Origin: Parapedobacter tibetensis
Lineage (GTDB): Bacteria > Bacteroidota > Bacteroidia > Sphingobacteriales > Sphingobacteriaceae
Assembly: GCF_024643205.1 (NCBI RefSeq)
Contig: NZ_JAMKQJ010000008.1
Location: 1-64,000, forward strand
Length of the DNA stretch: 64,000 nucleotides
Reading direction: 5' to 3'
This document shows positions 25,411 to 34,893 of the stretch, piece by piece; the first letter of the stretch is position 1; each line of letters starts with the position of its first letter. Both the position numbers and the translations under genes were made by a program. The notes beneath the pieces were generated by a model that saw only the letters and a program-made list of their open reading frames with translations, had not been told where the DNA came from and ran no database searches.

Positions 25411-27072
25411 TTACTGTCGCTTAATCAATATCCAACCCTTATAATCCGTAAGGGTTCCCCCCTTATGGGTCGTAATCAGGTAATAGTATGTTCCCTCATT
25501 GAGGTTGCGGCCGTCCCAGTCATTCCTATAGTTGGTGCTCCGGTACACTTCGTTGCCCCAGCGGTTCACCACGGTCACCTCGATGCGGTCGAACCCTTCG
25601 ATGCCCTCGATTTCGAACACGTCATTCTTACCATCGCCGTTCGGGGTAAACACGTTCGGTATCCGTAGCGCTCTTGGCGTCACCGTGAGGGTTACCGTCG
25701 CCGTATCGGTGAGACCGTTCTCATCGGCAGTCTCATATTCGAAGCTGTCGTCCCCAACGAAACCGGGGTTGGGCGTGTAGGTGATGCTGCCATCGGGGTT
25801 GACCACCAGCGTGCCGTTGCTCGGCTGCCGCGTAATGCGTACACTGCCCACTGCAATCGGACTGCTGCCCGGTCGGTCATTTTCTAAGACGTTGATCTGT
25901 ACGGATGAACCGGATTCCACCGTTGCGGAATCGTCGGTGATCTCGGGTCCGACCTCTTCCCCGTCTGTTAACTTGGTAAACCATCCGCCATCCGCCGTCA
26001 CACCGGCCACGGTTAATATATCGGCCCGCGTATGGATACCTTCGCCCGCTAGTACGGTCACGTCTCCGATCCAGTTGCCACTGCCTGCATATTGCACGAT
26101 TTGCGCATCGGCATCCACATAGGCACTGCCGTTGGTGATGCTGTTATGCTGCAATGTGTACATGGTACTTACCCCAGCATCGGCATGGACATGCCAGATG
26201 CGGTCCATGCCCCGTTCCGGATCCGGTAGGTCGATACCCGCCGCACCATAGTCCTGCACGCTCACATATAGGGTGGTCGTGGCATCAGGCGCGAGTGTGG
26301 CTGGGGTGTAATCACCTTCGGCGATACCTACCGGGAACACGAACGGCTGGGTATTGCCATAGGACTTGATTACATGTCCAGCAGTGCTGTTGCCCGTTAC
26401 GATCATCCGCTGGCTGTTGTATCCCATCAACCTTGCCGACACGTCCATACCGAGATCGTGGCCATTCAATATGATATCCCCGCCATCCATGGCAAATTCG
26501 AACAGCCCACCAATATTCAGCGCCGCGGCTTTAGCCGACTCCGGATTGGCAGTTCCGTACCCCGGATCCCCGAAATCCGCGAGCATCAGGTTGCCCGGGT
26601 TCCTCAGTTCGATATCCAACCCGATGAATGTCCCATTGTTCCCATCAATCAATGTAGGTCCGGATTCCATGTGCTCATAATACGGGTTGGTGGCAGGGTC
26701 ATGGATGATGATCCGTCCCGTGCCCGTGAAGGTCGCTGTGGGTGCTATCCAAATGTTTTTGCTCCATATTTCCAATGTTCCATGGATCTCCCAATGCGCA
26801 TTAGGCCCGAAATAGGAAGTCTCAGAAAAGCGGAGTTCAACCGTCCCGGGGCTCACAACCACCGTCGAGTTGTCTGCCGTGGCACTACCTTCGCCTGTTT
26901 GCGCAGAAACGGGAACCGAAGATAACATCGTAACGCCTATTATGATTATGATGTTTTGTAAGATGTGTTTCAATGTTGCTGGCAACTCTTCCACTGTTTG
27001 CCGTTTTGCATAAAACGAAAGTTGGAAAAGCGACGAAATGCCAATAATTTTCATGTTGATCTTATTGCGCAT
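25411..27072 (-). CDS. T9SS type B sorting domain (CHU_C) surface protein
   Basis: 553 residues. The hydrophobic signal segment (IIIIIGVTMLSSVPVSA) is preceded by about 40 residues, so the true start may be internal (possibly a TTG). An Ig-like/cadherin-like repeat spans about 380-465 (NGTLVVNPDGSITYTPNPGF). The CHU_C domain occupies the last ~85 residues, starting LRIPNVFTPNGDGKNDVFEI and ending GWILIKRQ. That domain targets proteins to T9SS export. It lies 4 bp after the GEVED gene in the same operon. Confidence 0.9.
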   Translation of the reverse strand: MRNKINMKIIGISSLFQLSFYAKRQTVEELPATLKHILQNIIIIIGVTMLSSVPVSAQTGEGSATADNSTVVVSPGTVELRFSETSYFGPNAHWEIHGTLEIWSKNIWIAPTATFTGTGRIIIHDPATNPYYEHMESGPTLIDGNNGTFIGLDIELRNPGNLMLADFGDPGYGTANPESAKAAALNIGGLFEFAMDGGDIILNGHDLGMDVSARLMGYNSQRMIVTGNSTAGHVIKSYGNTQPFVFPVGIAEGDYTPATLAPDATTTLYVSVQDYGAAGIDLPDPERGMDRIWHVHADAGVSTMYTLQHNSITNGSAYVDADAQIVQYAGSGNWIGDVTVLAGEGIHTRADILTVAGVTADGGWFTKLTDGEEVGPEITDDSATVESGSSVQINVLENDRPGSSPIAVGSVRITRQPSNGTLVVNPDGSITYTPNPGFVGDDSFEYETADENGLTDTATVTLTVTPRALRIPNVFTPNGDGKNDVFEIEGIEGFDRIEVTVVNRWGNEVYRSTNYRNDWDGRNLNEGTYYYLITTHKGGTLTDYKGWILIKRQ

Positions 27073-27076
27073 AGTC

Positions 27077-28555
27077 TTATTGTTTTGCTTTTGAAGGAAG
27101 CCCGGGGTTTGTAATGGCAGGCCCTAAAATATACATCCTGTGATCTTCCACTTCTCCAAAATTCACGTTACTGTCAGGGCTTGTTGCATCGGGTTCGCTC
27201 GGGTCAAAATAGCGTAACCTTACGTATGTACTGTAAGGTTTCCTTACAGAAGGCACCGTCCATTGCAATGCTACATTTCCGTCGCCATTGGCAGGAACAA
27301 TAGCCGTTTGCCTTTCGTCAGTATCGAATGTGCCGTTCCGGTTAAAATCAATCCAACCCGATATCCGTGCACCGGCTTTTGCCCCTTTATATGGAATTTG
27401 TGCACTGATAATGTTCCCCGGCATATAGTAGGCTTTATATGAAAAACGTTTATACTGTATTGGCCAAGTGTCTTCTTCATCTATTCCTGCGTCTCCCGAA
27501 TTATCATCGCCCAGGGCATCTTTTGAAAACATAGAATTATTATCGGCATCGGGGGGAGTGCTTCCCAGATAACTGCCTAAAGTACTTACCAAAGCTCCCG
27601 GATTATAACCGATGGTATTAATGTTGGTATAAAATATTGGATTCGGGTTAATTCCATCACTTGTAAATGTAAGATTTTGCAATAGGTGAATCGGGCTGCC
27701 ATACGATTCCGGTGCATCCCCTAAATCTGCGTTTGGCGTTAATAAACCTATTGCCAAGGCTGTTAGCCCTCCTCCTTTTAGCGTTGCGGTAAACTGAACA
27801 GAAAGATCGGGATTAATTCCTGTATTGTTATAGGCAGATTCATTAAAAGAGAGAAACGAGATAGCGGTTGTATTGTTATCATTTCCTCTTAAAAACCTCA
27901 TGATTTGTTGAGTTGTTCCGTTCACATTTTCTTTTCTTACCCTATAGTCCCCCGCCCCAACATTTTTTTTTAGCTCTACTATAGTCCACCTGCCATCTGC
28001 CGTTGCATAGATATACTCAGTAGGAGCTAAAGACTCCGCATCTGCAATTACCAATCCTGCAATGCGAATAGGGACGCTTCCAATGGTAGCCTTGCACCTT
28101 AGCCTAAGTGTAGATGTCCTCCCATCGTTCCTATTTCTAATACCGGCAACCAATTTATTGTTGGCTCCTGTTCCGCCGATATTATACAGGTTATCAAATG
28201 AATCTCCTACAAAGTTTCCCGGCGCGTAGCTATTCACTGGAGTTCCCGTTATACTAATAATTTCAGCCTCCACACATAAGTATTTGCCGCTTCCCAACGA
28301 TATGGACGCATACGATTTATTACCTGCCGTTAAGGGTTGATTGTGTTTACCATAAGGATCTGTTGTTTGATTTGACGATCCCCAGGTTAACCATAGCACT
28401 TGGTCTTTATAAGGGCTGGTTCCACCTGTTGCATAAGCTGCCGTTACAATCTGGTTAGGGTAACAAGGTTGGGCTATGGCGTTGTTTATAGAAAACAAAA
28501 CCAAGACCATTGTTATTGCTCCAAAATTTTTTAACGTATTTTGCATCATTACCAT
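27077..28555 (-). CDS. GEVED-domain surface protein
   Basis: 492 residues with signal peptide ending NNAIAQ. The middle contains DLGDAPESYG, typical of surface proteins with GEVED domains. The C-terminal third carries the GEVED domain itself (GWIDFNRNGTFDTDE, then NFGEVEDHRMYI). It ends PGLPSKAKQ without an obvious T9SS sorting domain. It follows the giant adhesin after 8 bp. Likely an extracellular structural or adhesion component. Confidence 0.85.
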   Translation of the reverse strand: MVMMQNTLKNFGAITMVLVLFSINNAIAQPCYPNQIVTAAYATGGTSPYKDQVLWLTWGSSNQTTDPYGKHNQPLTAGNKSYASISLGSGKYLCVEAEIISITGTPVNSYAPGNFVGDSFDNLYNIGGTGANNKLVAGIRNRNDGRTSTLRLRCKATIGSVPIRIAGLVIADAESLAPTEYIYATADGRWTIVELKKNVGAGDYRVRKENVNGTTQQIMRFLRGNDNNTTAISFLSFNESAYNNTGINPDLSVQFTATLKGGGLTALAIGLLTPNADLGDAPESYGSPIHLLQNLTFTSDGINPNPIFYTNINTIGYNPGALVSTLGSYLGSTPPDADNNSMFSKDALGDDNSGDAGIDEEDTWPIQYKRFSYKAYYMPGNIISAQIPYKGAKAGARISGWIDFNRNGTFDTDERQTAIVPANGDGNVALQWTVPSVRKPYSTYVRLRYFDPSEPDATSPDSNVNFGEVEDHRMYILGPAITNPGLPSKAKQ

Positions 28556-28563
28556 ACTATTTA

Positions 28564-31500
28564 TTATTTAACAGCAAATACAATATTCATAAACGATCCT
28601 ACGAGAACATCTGCCGTTGGGCTTACCGAGTATGTCAGTACCCCATTATCATCTACTTGGACATTTGTAAATACGGTATCGTCATACCAAGTGATGTAAT
28701 AATCCAACTCGTTGGCAGGTAATACCGGTAAATTAGTGGTGGTATTTGTATTCGTAACCATTGGCGAGCCAAACTGGTCTTGATATTTTGCATATAAGTC
28801 TATAGTACCAAAAGTTTCTCCCGAGGGCACTTGATCCGCTGCCGTAGGTATTATAATAGCTGGCATATAGAAGAACTTGGGCATAGCAGCATCAACGGAC
28901 ACAGGCATATCCCTCCATTCCAATTGTTGCGGTGTTGTACTACCTGCTGCCAATACCTGATTGGCGGTAGGATTGTTGCGGGGAAAAATGTAATCTGCAA
29001 ACGTGGGTTGAGAAGGGAGGCCATACGAAAATCGGATGCCGTTTGCTCGACTCACTTGAATACTCGAACGTAAGCCATTCGGCTGAAAACTGTTCATATT
29101 GATCTCCCCAAAAGTTCCCCTTATAGAAGAGCCTTCCGGTATCTGTTCAGGAGTTGGTGAGCCCGGGAAACCAAGTGCAAGTTCAAAATGCGGTGTTTCC
29201 CCTGCCCCTGTTTGCACATTCAAAAACCCCACCCTGTTGGTAGCAGCACTAGCCCCATATACTTGTGAAAGTCCCTGTCTCGTTGCCACTGTGCTAATCT
29301 CAGTGGCATTCCCTAAATTAGCGTTATTAACGTGGAAGATAGCCGTGGCATTTGATCCAGCTAGATCCGTTTCTATTCCGGTGAATTGAGTTCCGGCACC
29401 CGACATCGCTTTGAATGTCCCTGCTATTTCCAGTTGCTTATTGGTCGAGGCCGTATTTATACCTACGCGGCCCATCTGGTAGATGTCCTGCGTGTTGGTG
29501 GTAGCCTGGGCGCCGTCTGCTTGGTTTAGCCAGGGTTCTATGGCCAACGCATCCACATCTATGGTTTGCAGCACACCGTTCGGGTCAACAGATACCACGC
29601 TGTTTGTTACTACGTCTCCTGCTTCCAAGCCAGAAATGGCCAGGGTGTTGGTGGCGTCGGTGATGATCTCGGTAGGCTCTGTTAAAGCACCGCCCAATTT
29701 GATCTCCCCGTCAACTTTTGTTAATCCATTGATGGCATCTACTTCGTTCTCGCCTATCAGGTTTATGATCTCGTTGAATATGTCCCCTTCGTTCTGGATG
29801 TTCCCCACCACGCTTTGCGGCACATCCACGGTTATGGCATCCCCGTTGGCGTTGGTGAAGGTGTAGGTGCCGTCCCCATTGTCCGCCATTGTGGTGGTGT
29901 TGGCGTCGAAGGTGACCACGTCGCCAGCCTCGTTGGTGTACGAGAAGGTGCCGTCGGTGTTGTCTGCCAAAGTCGTTACCGTTTCATTGGCCGTGACGAC
30001 CGCACCTATGTCTATGGTCTGGACCGTGCCGTCTTCATTGGTATAGCTAATGGTCCCATCGCCGTTGTCCACCAGGTCGGTCACGGTCTCTAAGTCGTCG
30101 ATAATCGTGGCCAGGGCTATCGTGGTGGCCGTGCCGGCCTCATCGGTATAGGTCACCGTACCGTCCCCGTTATCTACTAAGGTGGTCAGGGTCTCGTTGG
30201 CCTGGACGAGGTCCTCAAAGTCGATCGCCTGGGTCTCCCCGGTCTCATCTACATAGGTGAACGTATTGCCATCGTAGTAGACGTTACCGCCTATGTTCTT
30301 GATGATCTCTTCTAAAGTGTTGTAGACGTTCTCATTGTTGACAATCTCCTCAAACTGGTTGATCACATCGGCAGGTACGTTGATGATAGTCTCCGTTCCA
30401 TTCTCCGAAGTATAGGTATACGTGCCGTCATTATTATTGACAAGGGTAGTCACCGTCTCATTAGCCTGTACCAATTCTTCGAAGTTGATGGTCTGGGTAT
30501 CACCGTTCCCATCCAGGTAAGTGAACTGGTCACCATCGTAATACACATTACCGCCGACGTTCTTGATCAGGTTTTCGATAGCATTGAAAATATCGCCTTC
30601 ATTGGTGATATTCTCTACGACGGCGGAAGGGACGTCTACGGTTATTGTTTCACCATTGGCGTTGGTGAAAGTATACGTGCCATCCCCATTGTCCGCCATG
30701 GTGGTGGTGTTGGCGTCAAAGGTGACCGCGTCGCCGGCCTCGTTGGTGTACGAGAATGTGCCGTCGGCGTTGTCTGCCAAAGTGGTCACCGTTTCATTGG
30801 CCTGTACGAGTTCTTCCAGGTTGATGGTCTGGGTATCCCCGTTCCCGTCTACATAGGTGAACGTATTGCCATCGTAGGAAACATTACCACTTACATCTTT
30901 GATGATCTCTTCTAAGGTGTTGTAGACATTCTCATTGTTAACGATCTCCTGGAACTGGTTGATCACATCGGCAGGTACGTTGATGATAGTCTCCGTTCCA
31001 TTCTCCGAAGTATAGGTATACGTGCCGTCATTATTATTGACAAGGGTAGTCACCGTCTCATTAGCCTGTACCAGTTCCTCGAAGTTGATGGTCTGGGTAT
31101 CCCCGTTCCCATCCAGGTAAGTGAACTGGTCGCCATCGTAATACACATTACCGCCGATGTTCTTGATCAGGTTTTCGATGGCGTTGAAAATATCGCCTTC
31201 ATTGGCAATATTCTCGACCACGCTTTGCGGCACATCCACGGTTATGGCATCCCCGTTGGCGTTGGTGAAGGTGGAGGTGCCGTCCCCGTTGTCCGCCATG
31301 GTGGTGGTGTTGGCGTCAAAGGATACAACTTCTCCGGCTTCATTAGTGGAGGTAAATGTGCCATCGGCGTTGTCTGCCAAAGTCGTTACCGTTTCATTGG
31401 CGGTGACCACGGCGCCGATGTCCAGGTTTTGGGCGGTGCCCTCCTCGTTGGTATAGGTGATGGTTCCATCGCCGTTGTCCACCAGGTTGGTCACCGTCTC

Positions 31501-33621
31501 GAAGTCATCGATGATGTTGGCCAGGTCTATGGTAAAGGTGCTGCCATCCGTATAGGTAATGGTAAAGGTTCCGTCGCCATTGTCGAGGGTTGACTGTACA
31601 CCCACGCCGTCCTGCCCATCGGCACCCGCAGGGCCCGTCAGGTCAGAGGAGGTGAACGTGCTGCCATCGGTGTAGGTGATCGTGAACGTGCCGTCACCGT
31701 TATCAACCGTTGATTCGACACCCATGCCGTCCTCACCTTCGGGGCCCGTTAGGTTCGAGGTAATGAAAGTACTGCCGTCCGTATAGGTGACGGTGAAGGT
31801 GCCGTCGCCGTTATCCACGGTCGACTGCACGCCCACACCATCCGCGCCCGCCACGCCCTGCTCACCCTGCAAGGAATCGATAAAGTCCTGTTCCGTTCCG
31901 GTATTGCCTTCTGCCAACCACACTTCGTATGCGGAGATGCCATCGGCACCCCTGAGGTCGGAGGTGGTGAAGGTGCTGCCGTCGGTATAGGTAATTGTGA
32001 AGGTGCCGTCACCGTTATCCACGGTGGACTGCACGCCAACGCCATCGGTCCCGTCCTGCCCGTCGGCACCCGCAGGGCCCGTCAGGTCAGAGGAGGTAAA
32101 GGTGCTGCCATCGGTGTAGGTGATCGTGAACGTGCCGTCACCGTTATCAACCGTTGATTCGACACCCATGCCGTCCTCACCTTCGGGGCCCGTTAGGTTC
32201 GAGGTAATGAAAGTACTGCCGTCCGTATAGGTGACGGTGAAGGTGCCGTCGCCGTTATCCACGGTCGACTGCACGCCCACACCATCCGCGCCCGCCACGC
32301 CCTGCTCACCCTGCAAGGAATCGATAAAGTCCTGTTCCGTTCCGGTATTGCCTTCTGCCAACCACACTTCGTATGCGGAGATGCCATCGGCACCCCTGAG
32401 GTCGGAGGTGGTGAAGGTGCTGCCGTCGGTATAGGTAATTGTGAAGGTGCCGTCACCGTTATCCACGGTGGACTGCACGCCAACGCCATCGGTCCCGTCC
32501 TGCCCGTCGGCACCCGCAGGGCCCGTCAGGTCAGAGGAGGTAAAGGTGCTGCCATCGGTGTAGGTGATCGTGAACGTGCCGTCACCGTTATCAACCGTTG
32601 ATTCGACACCCACGCCGTCCTCACCTTCGGGGCCCGTTAGGTCCGAGGTAATGAAAGTACTGCCGTCCGTATAGGTGACGGTGAAGGTGCCGTCGCCGTT
32701 ATCCACGGTCAACTGCACGCCCACACCATCCGCGCCCGCCACGCCCTGCTCACCCTGCAAGGAATCGATGAAATCCTGTTCCGTGCCTGTGTTGCCTTCG
32801 GCTAGCCATATTTCATACGCCGACAGGCCATCTTCCAACGCCACTGTAACGGCCTCTCCGGCTTCATTAGTATAGGTATACGTACCGTCACCATTGTCTG
32901 TTAAGGTCGTTACCGTTTCGTTGGCCCCCACCAATTCCCTGATGTCAATTTGCTGTGTAACACCCTCTGGATTGATATATGTGAACTGGTTTCCGTCGTA
33001 GGAGACGTTACCGCCCTCTTGGGCAATAAGCTGATTCAATAGGTTACGAACGTCCTCGTTGTTGAGGATCTGTCCGAAATTTGTTATTACGTCACCTAAT
33101 ACATCTATCTTCACTCCATCACCTGTGGGATTGCCATCCTCATCAAAGGATTCCTCATTGAAATAGGTATAGGTGCCATCGCCATTGTTTGTCAAAATAG
33201 TCACTGTTTCCAGGGCTTTGACGATTTCCTGTAAATTGATTGTTTGTTGATTACCTTCGCCGTCCACGATGACAAGGGTATAATCGTCTGGGACGTACGT
33301 AACGGATGTGGTGCCTTCTCCCGCCGCCCTAACCCAACGGGTACCGTTGTTGTAATAGATGCCGGGAACCACATCGTTAGAAGTGGCGGTGTTGTACACC
33401 ATCATACCTGCCACATGGGCAGATAATGGAGTAGGGTTACTTGTTGCTGATAGGGACAACCGGGTGTGCAACAATCCTTTGTTGTTACTTTCCAATTCTA
33501 GTATCGCATTCTGATTGGGCATTACCCCGCCCTGAATGGTATTGTCCTTTACCTTTTGTTGAGCATACCCAGTTCCCAATACAAGCATAAACCCAATGGT
33601 AAACAGTAATTTTCGAATCAT
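28564..33621 (-). CDS. Giant repetitive surface adhesin-like protein
   Basis: 1685 residues with signal peptide ending GTGYAQ. The body is built from VDNGDGTFTITYTDGSTF-type beta repeats and collagen-like GxY linkers (GPAGADGQDGTDG, GEQGVAGADGVG) about 260-690, then longer repeats with ANETVTTL and NEGDIFNAIENLIKN. The last ~350 residues are a non-repetitive domain typical of Bacteroidota surface proteins (GRVGINTASTNKQLEIAGTF). No canonical T9SS C-terminal tag is evident. Its operon partners (GEVED, CHU_C, PorP/SprF, OmpA) make secretion by T9SS plausible. The response regulator gene lies 48 bp upstream. Confidence 0.9.
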   Translation of the reverse strand: MIRKLLFTIGFMLVLGTGYAQQKVKDNTIQGGVMPNQNAILELESNNKGLLHTRLSLSATSNPTPLSAHVAGMMVYNTATSNDVVPGIYYNNGTRWVRAAGEGTTSVTYVPDDYTLVIVDGEGNQQTINLQEIVKALETVTILTNNGDGTYTYFNEESFDEDGNPTGDGVKIDVLGDVITNFGQILNNEDVRNLLNQLIAQEGGNVSYDGNQFTYINPEGVTQQIDIRELVGANETVTTLTDNGDGTYTYTNEAGEAVTVALEDGLSAYEIWLAEGNTGTEQDFIDSLQGEQGVAGADGVGVQLTVDNGDGTFTVTYTDGSTFITSDLTGPEGEDGVGVESTVDNGDGTFTITYTDGSTFTSSDLTGPAGADGQDGTDGVGVQSTVDNGDGTFTITYTDGSTFTTSDLRGADGISAYEVWLAEGNTGTEQDFIDSLQGEQGVAGADGVGVQSTVDNGDGTFTVTYTDGSTFITSNLTGPEGEDGMGVESTVDNGDGTFTITYTDGSTFTSSDLTGPAGADGQDGTDGVGVQSTVDNGDGTFTITYTDGSTFTTSDLRGADGISAYEVWLAEGNTGTEQDFIDSLQGEQGVAGADGVGVQSTVDNGDGTFTVTYTDGSTFITSNLTGPEGEDGMGVESTVDNGDGTFTITYTDGSTFTSSDLTGPAGADGQDGVGVQSTLDNGDGTFTITYTDGSTFTIDLANIIDDFETVTNLVDNGDGTITYTNEEGTAQNLDIGAVVTANETVTTLADNADGTFTSTNEAGEVVSFDANTTTMADNGDGTSTFTNANGDAITVDVPQSVVENIANEGDIFNAIENLIKNIGGNVYYDGDQFTYLDGNGDTQTINFEELVQANETVTTLVNNNDGTYTYTSENGTETIINVPADVINQFQEIVNNENVYNTLEEIIKDVSGNVSYDGNTFTYVDGNGDTQTINLEELVQANETVTTLADNADGTFSYTNEAGDAVTFDANTTTMADNGDGTYTFTNANGETITVDVPSAVVENITNEGDIFNAIENLIKNVGGNVYYDGDQFTYLDGNGDTQTINFEELVQANETVTTLVNNNDGTYTYTSENGTETIINVPADVINQFEEIVNNENVYNTLEEIIKNIGGNVYYDGNTFTYVDETGETQAIDFEDLVQANETLTTLVDNGDGTVTYTDEAGTATTIALATIIDDLETVTDLVDNGDGTISYTNEDGTVQTIDIGAVVTANETVTTLADNTDGTFSYTNEAGDVVTFDANTTTMADNGDGTYTFTNANGDAITVDVPQSVVGNIQNEGDIFNEIINLIGENEVDAINGLTKVDGEIKLGGALTEPTEIITDATNTLAISGLEAGDVVTNSVVSVDPNGVLQTIDVDALAIEPWLNQADGAQATTNTQDIYQMGRVGINTASTNKQLEIAGTFKAMSGAGTQFTGIETDLAGSNATAIFHVNNANLGNATEISTVATRQGLSQVYGASAATNRVGFLNVQTGAGETPHFELALGFPGSPTPEQIPEGSSIRGTFGEINMNSFQPNGLRSSIQVSRANGIRFSYGLPSQPTFADYIFPRNNPTANQVLAAGSTTPQQLEWRDMPVSVDAAMPKFFYMPAIIIPTAADQVPSGETFGTIDLYAKYQDQFGSPMVTNTNTTTNLPVLPANELDYYITWYDDTVFTNVQVDDNGVLTYSVSPTADVLVGSFMNIVFAVK
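30241..31440 (-). repeat. 600-bp tandem coding repeat (two units)
   Basis: Within the adhesin gene the stretch beginning near 30241 recurs 600 bp later (30841), as seen by aligning the GATCACATCGGCAGGTACG segments at 30361 and 30961. Each unit encodes 200 residues. Differences are mostly single bases. Confidence 0.75.
31619..32860 (-). repeat. 444-bp tandem coding repeat (about 2.8 units)
   Basis: Three in-phase copies with landmarks at 31759, 32203 and 32647 (GGTAATGAAAGTACTGCCG), exactly 444 bp (148 codons) apart. The first two are identical over at least 320 bp. Such near-identical units recombine easily and would change adhesin length in frame. Confidence 0.85.
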
Positions 33622-33669
33622 TTTGTGTGAATTTTATTTTAATATTATTTCAATTTTTTGTATAAATCG

Positions 33670-34374
33670 TTACTTCGTTAAGCTATAGTCATTGGAAAGC
33701 TCTTTGATAATCCCTAATTCTAAGACCAGCCATATCAACTCGGTTGTATGATTGACACCAGCCTTGTTCAATATCCGTTCTTTATAGCTTACTATCGTAG
33801 TGTACTCTACCCCTAGACTTAAACTGATATCATGCATGCTCACCCCCCGCACAAGATGGGAGCAGACTTTCACTTCTCTTCTTGTTAATTTGCTAAACGG
33901 GTAAGGCAGCGCATTCCAACTCGAACGAGGGTTTAAGGAGGTGGTGTTTTTTTGTTCGACTGCATAAAGCGTACCTTCCAACACGGCTTTTACCGTGGTA
34001 ATGATGGTAGCTGGCGAGCTATGCTTGGATACAAAACCACGGGCCCCTGCGTCCAAGCAAAGTATCCGATAGGTTAAGTTGTCAAATCTTGATATGAACA
34101 GTACTTTTACGTCCTTATTGATTGTCTTCAAGGCTCCCATGATGTTATGAATCCCACCCCCTCCAGGCACTTGGGTATCGACAATAAAAAGATCCACGCC
34201 ATTCCTTTTCAATGCGCGTTTTTGAGATAATAGCAGGGGAAAATCATGGGCAACGTGAACCTTGATGTCCGGCCAACTCTTCTCCAATAAATGCTGCAGC
34301 GCAATACTGACTACGGGATGAGAATCTACTATCCATACAGTTAACCCATTTTTTGTATTTGTTTTGCTATTCAT
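33670..34374 (-). CDS. NarL-type response regulator (LuxR HTH)
   Basis: 234 residues. Receiver domain about 11-130 with phospho-acceptor Asp66 (FIVDTQVP) and Lys117 (FVSKHSS). The acidic pocket has Asp17 only, because the usual second Asp is Ser18. LuxR-type HTH about 165-225 (KLTRREVKVCSHLVRG, LSLGVEYTTIVSYKERIL). It is the first gene after module D and precedes the giant adhesin by 48 bp, so it probably belongs to that operon and may be autoregulated. No kinase is adjacent on the same strand. Confidence 0.88.
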   Translation of the reverse strand: MNSKTNTKNGLTVWIVDSHPVVSIALQHLLEKSWPDIKVHVAHDFPLLLSQKRALKRNGVDLFIVDTQVPGGGGIHNIMGALKTINKDVKVLFISRFDNLTYRILCLDAGARGFVSKHSSPATIITTVKAVLEGTLYAVEQKNTTSLNPRSSWNALPYPFSKLTRREVKVCSHLVRGVSMHDISLSLGVEYTTIVSYKERILNKAGVNHTTELIWLVLELGIIKELSNDYSLTK

Positions 34375-34533
34375 CGTAATTTCTTCAAGTTACTGCGCTG
34401 TTTCTTTGAGATGCAGTATTTCTATGGTTGATGATGCTGTGTTTTTGGTTGTTATAATTTAAACAATGATTCATCTTTCTGATACCGTAATCGGAGTATA
34501 ACTAGTCATGCTGATTTTTTCATCTCTTGGTTA

Positions 34534-34541
34534 CAAAGGAA
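34534..34541 (-). promoter_or_regulatory. -7 box of module D promoter
   Basis: TTCCTTTG on the minus strand, 30 bp after the operator. The transcript would begin near 34528, about 150 nt before the response regulator start. Confidence 0.55.
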
Positions 34542-34563
34542 GTAGATAATCTTATACGTTTTT

Positions 34564-34602
34564 CACACCAAAATTGCGGGAAATACCACCCCAATTTTGG
34601 TG
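34564..34602 (-). promoter_or_regulatory. Operator, module D (most symmetric copy)
   Basis: On the minus strand: CACCAAAATTGGGG, 8-bp centre, CCCGCAATTTTGGTGTG. The arms CACCAAAATTG and CAATTTTGGTG are exact reverse complements, making this the clearest palindrome of the five and the best guide to the binding half-site (CACCAAAATTG). Confidence 0.75.
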
Positions 34603-34709
34603 ATAACACGTAACACATATTCACACGTTATCTCCGCCCATGGTATAGATAATCCATTAAAATGTCTATACGTCATCGCATACCCCGATAAGGTCAAATC
34701 TGGAGCTGC

Positions 34710-34746
34710 CTACCATGATTTTGTGGAACAATATCTAATTTAGGTG
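34710..34746 (-). promoter_or_regulatory. Decayed operator copy
   Basis: The minus strand begins CACCTAAATT and later shows TTCCACAAAATCATGGTAG, resembling both operator arms but with altered spacing. No TTTG box lies at the 69-bp position. Possibly a relic or a weak auxiliary site. Confidence 0.35.
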
Positions 34747-34803
34747 AGATGCTTGCTTTTCTTCATATTCCCTACAGCTATATTTTTATTAAGGCGATAT
34801 GCA

Positions 34804-34832
34804 TTGAAGCTGCTGAAGGAATTGTATCTTTA
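34804..34832 (+). promoter_or_regulatory. Promoter for response regulator-kinase pair
   Basis: TTG at 34804-34806, 18-bp spacer, TATCTTTA at 34825-34832, close to the Bacteroidota TTG/TAnnTTTG consensus. Expected start near 34838, 55 nt before the gene. Confidence 0.45.
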
Positions 34833-34893
34833 CTAAAAACTTGGGTCACTGCAATGATCTATTGTTTTTTTGTTTGATTAAACGCCTTAAATT

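Larger units (their letters stand above)
34375..34893. other. Divergent intergenic region with module D
   Basis: 519 bp between two divergent response regulator genes. It holds module D (34534-34602) reading left, a decayed operator copy at 34710-34746, and a sigma-type promoter near 34804-34832 reading right. Confidence 0.7.

Noticed and set aside
31749..32513. Two identical 106-residue frames 444 bp apart, on the same strand as the adhesin but in another reading frame
   Set aside because: They are a by-product of the tandem repeats in the adhesin gene, which explains their identity.
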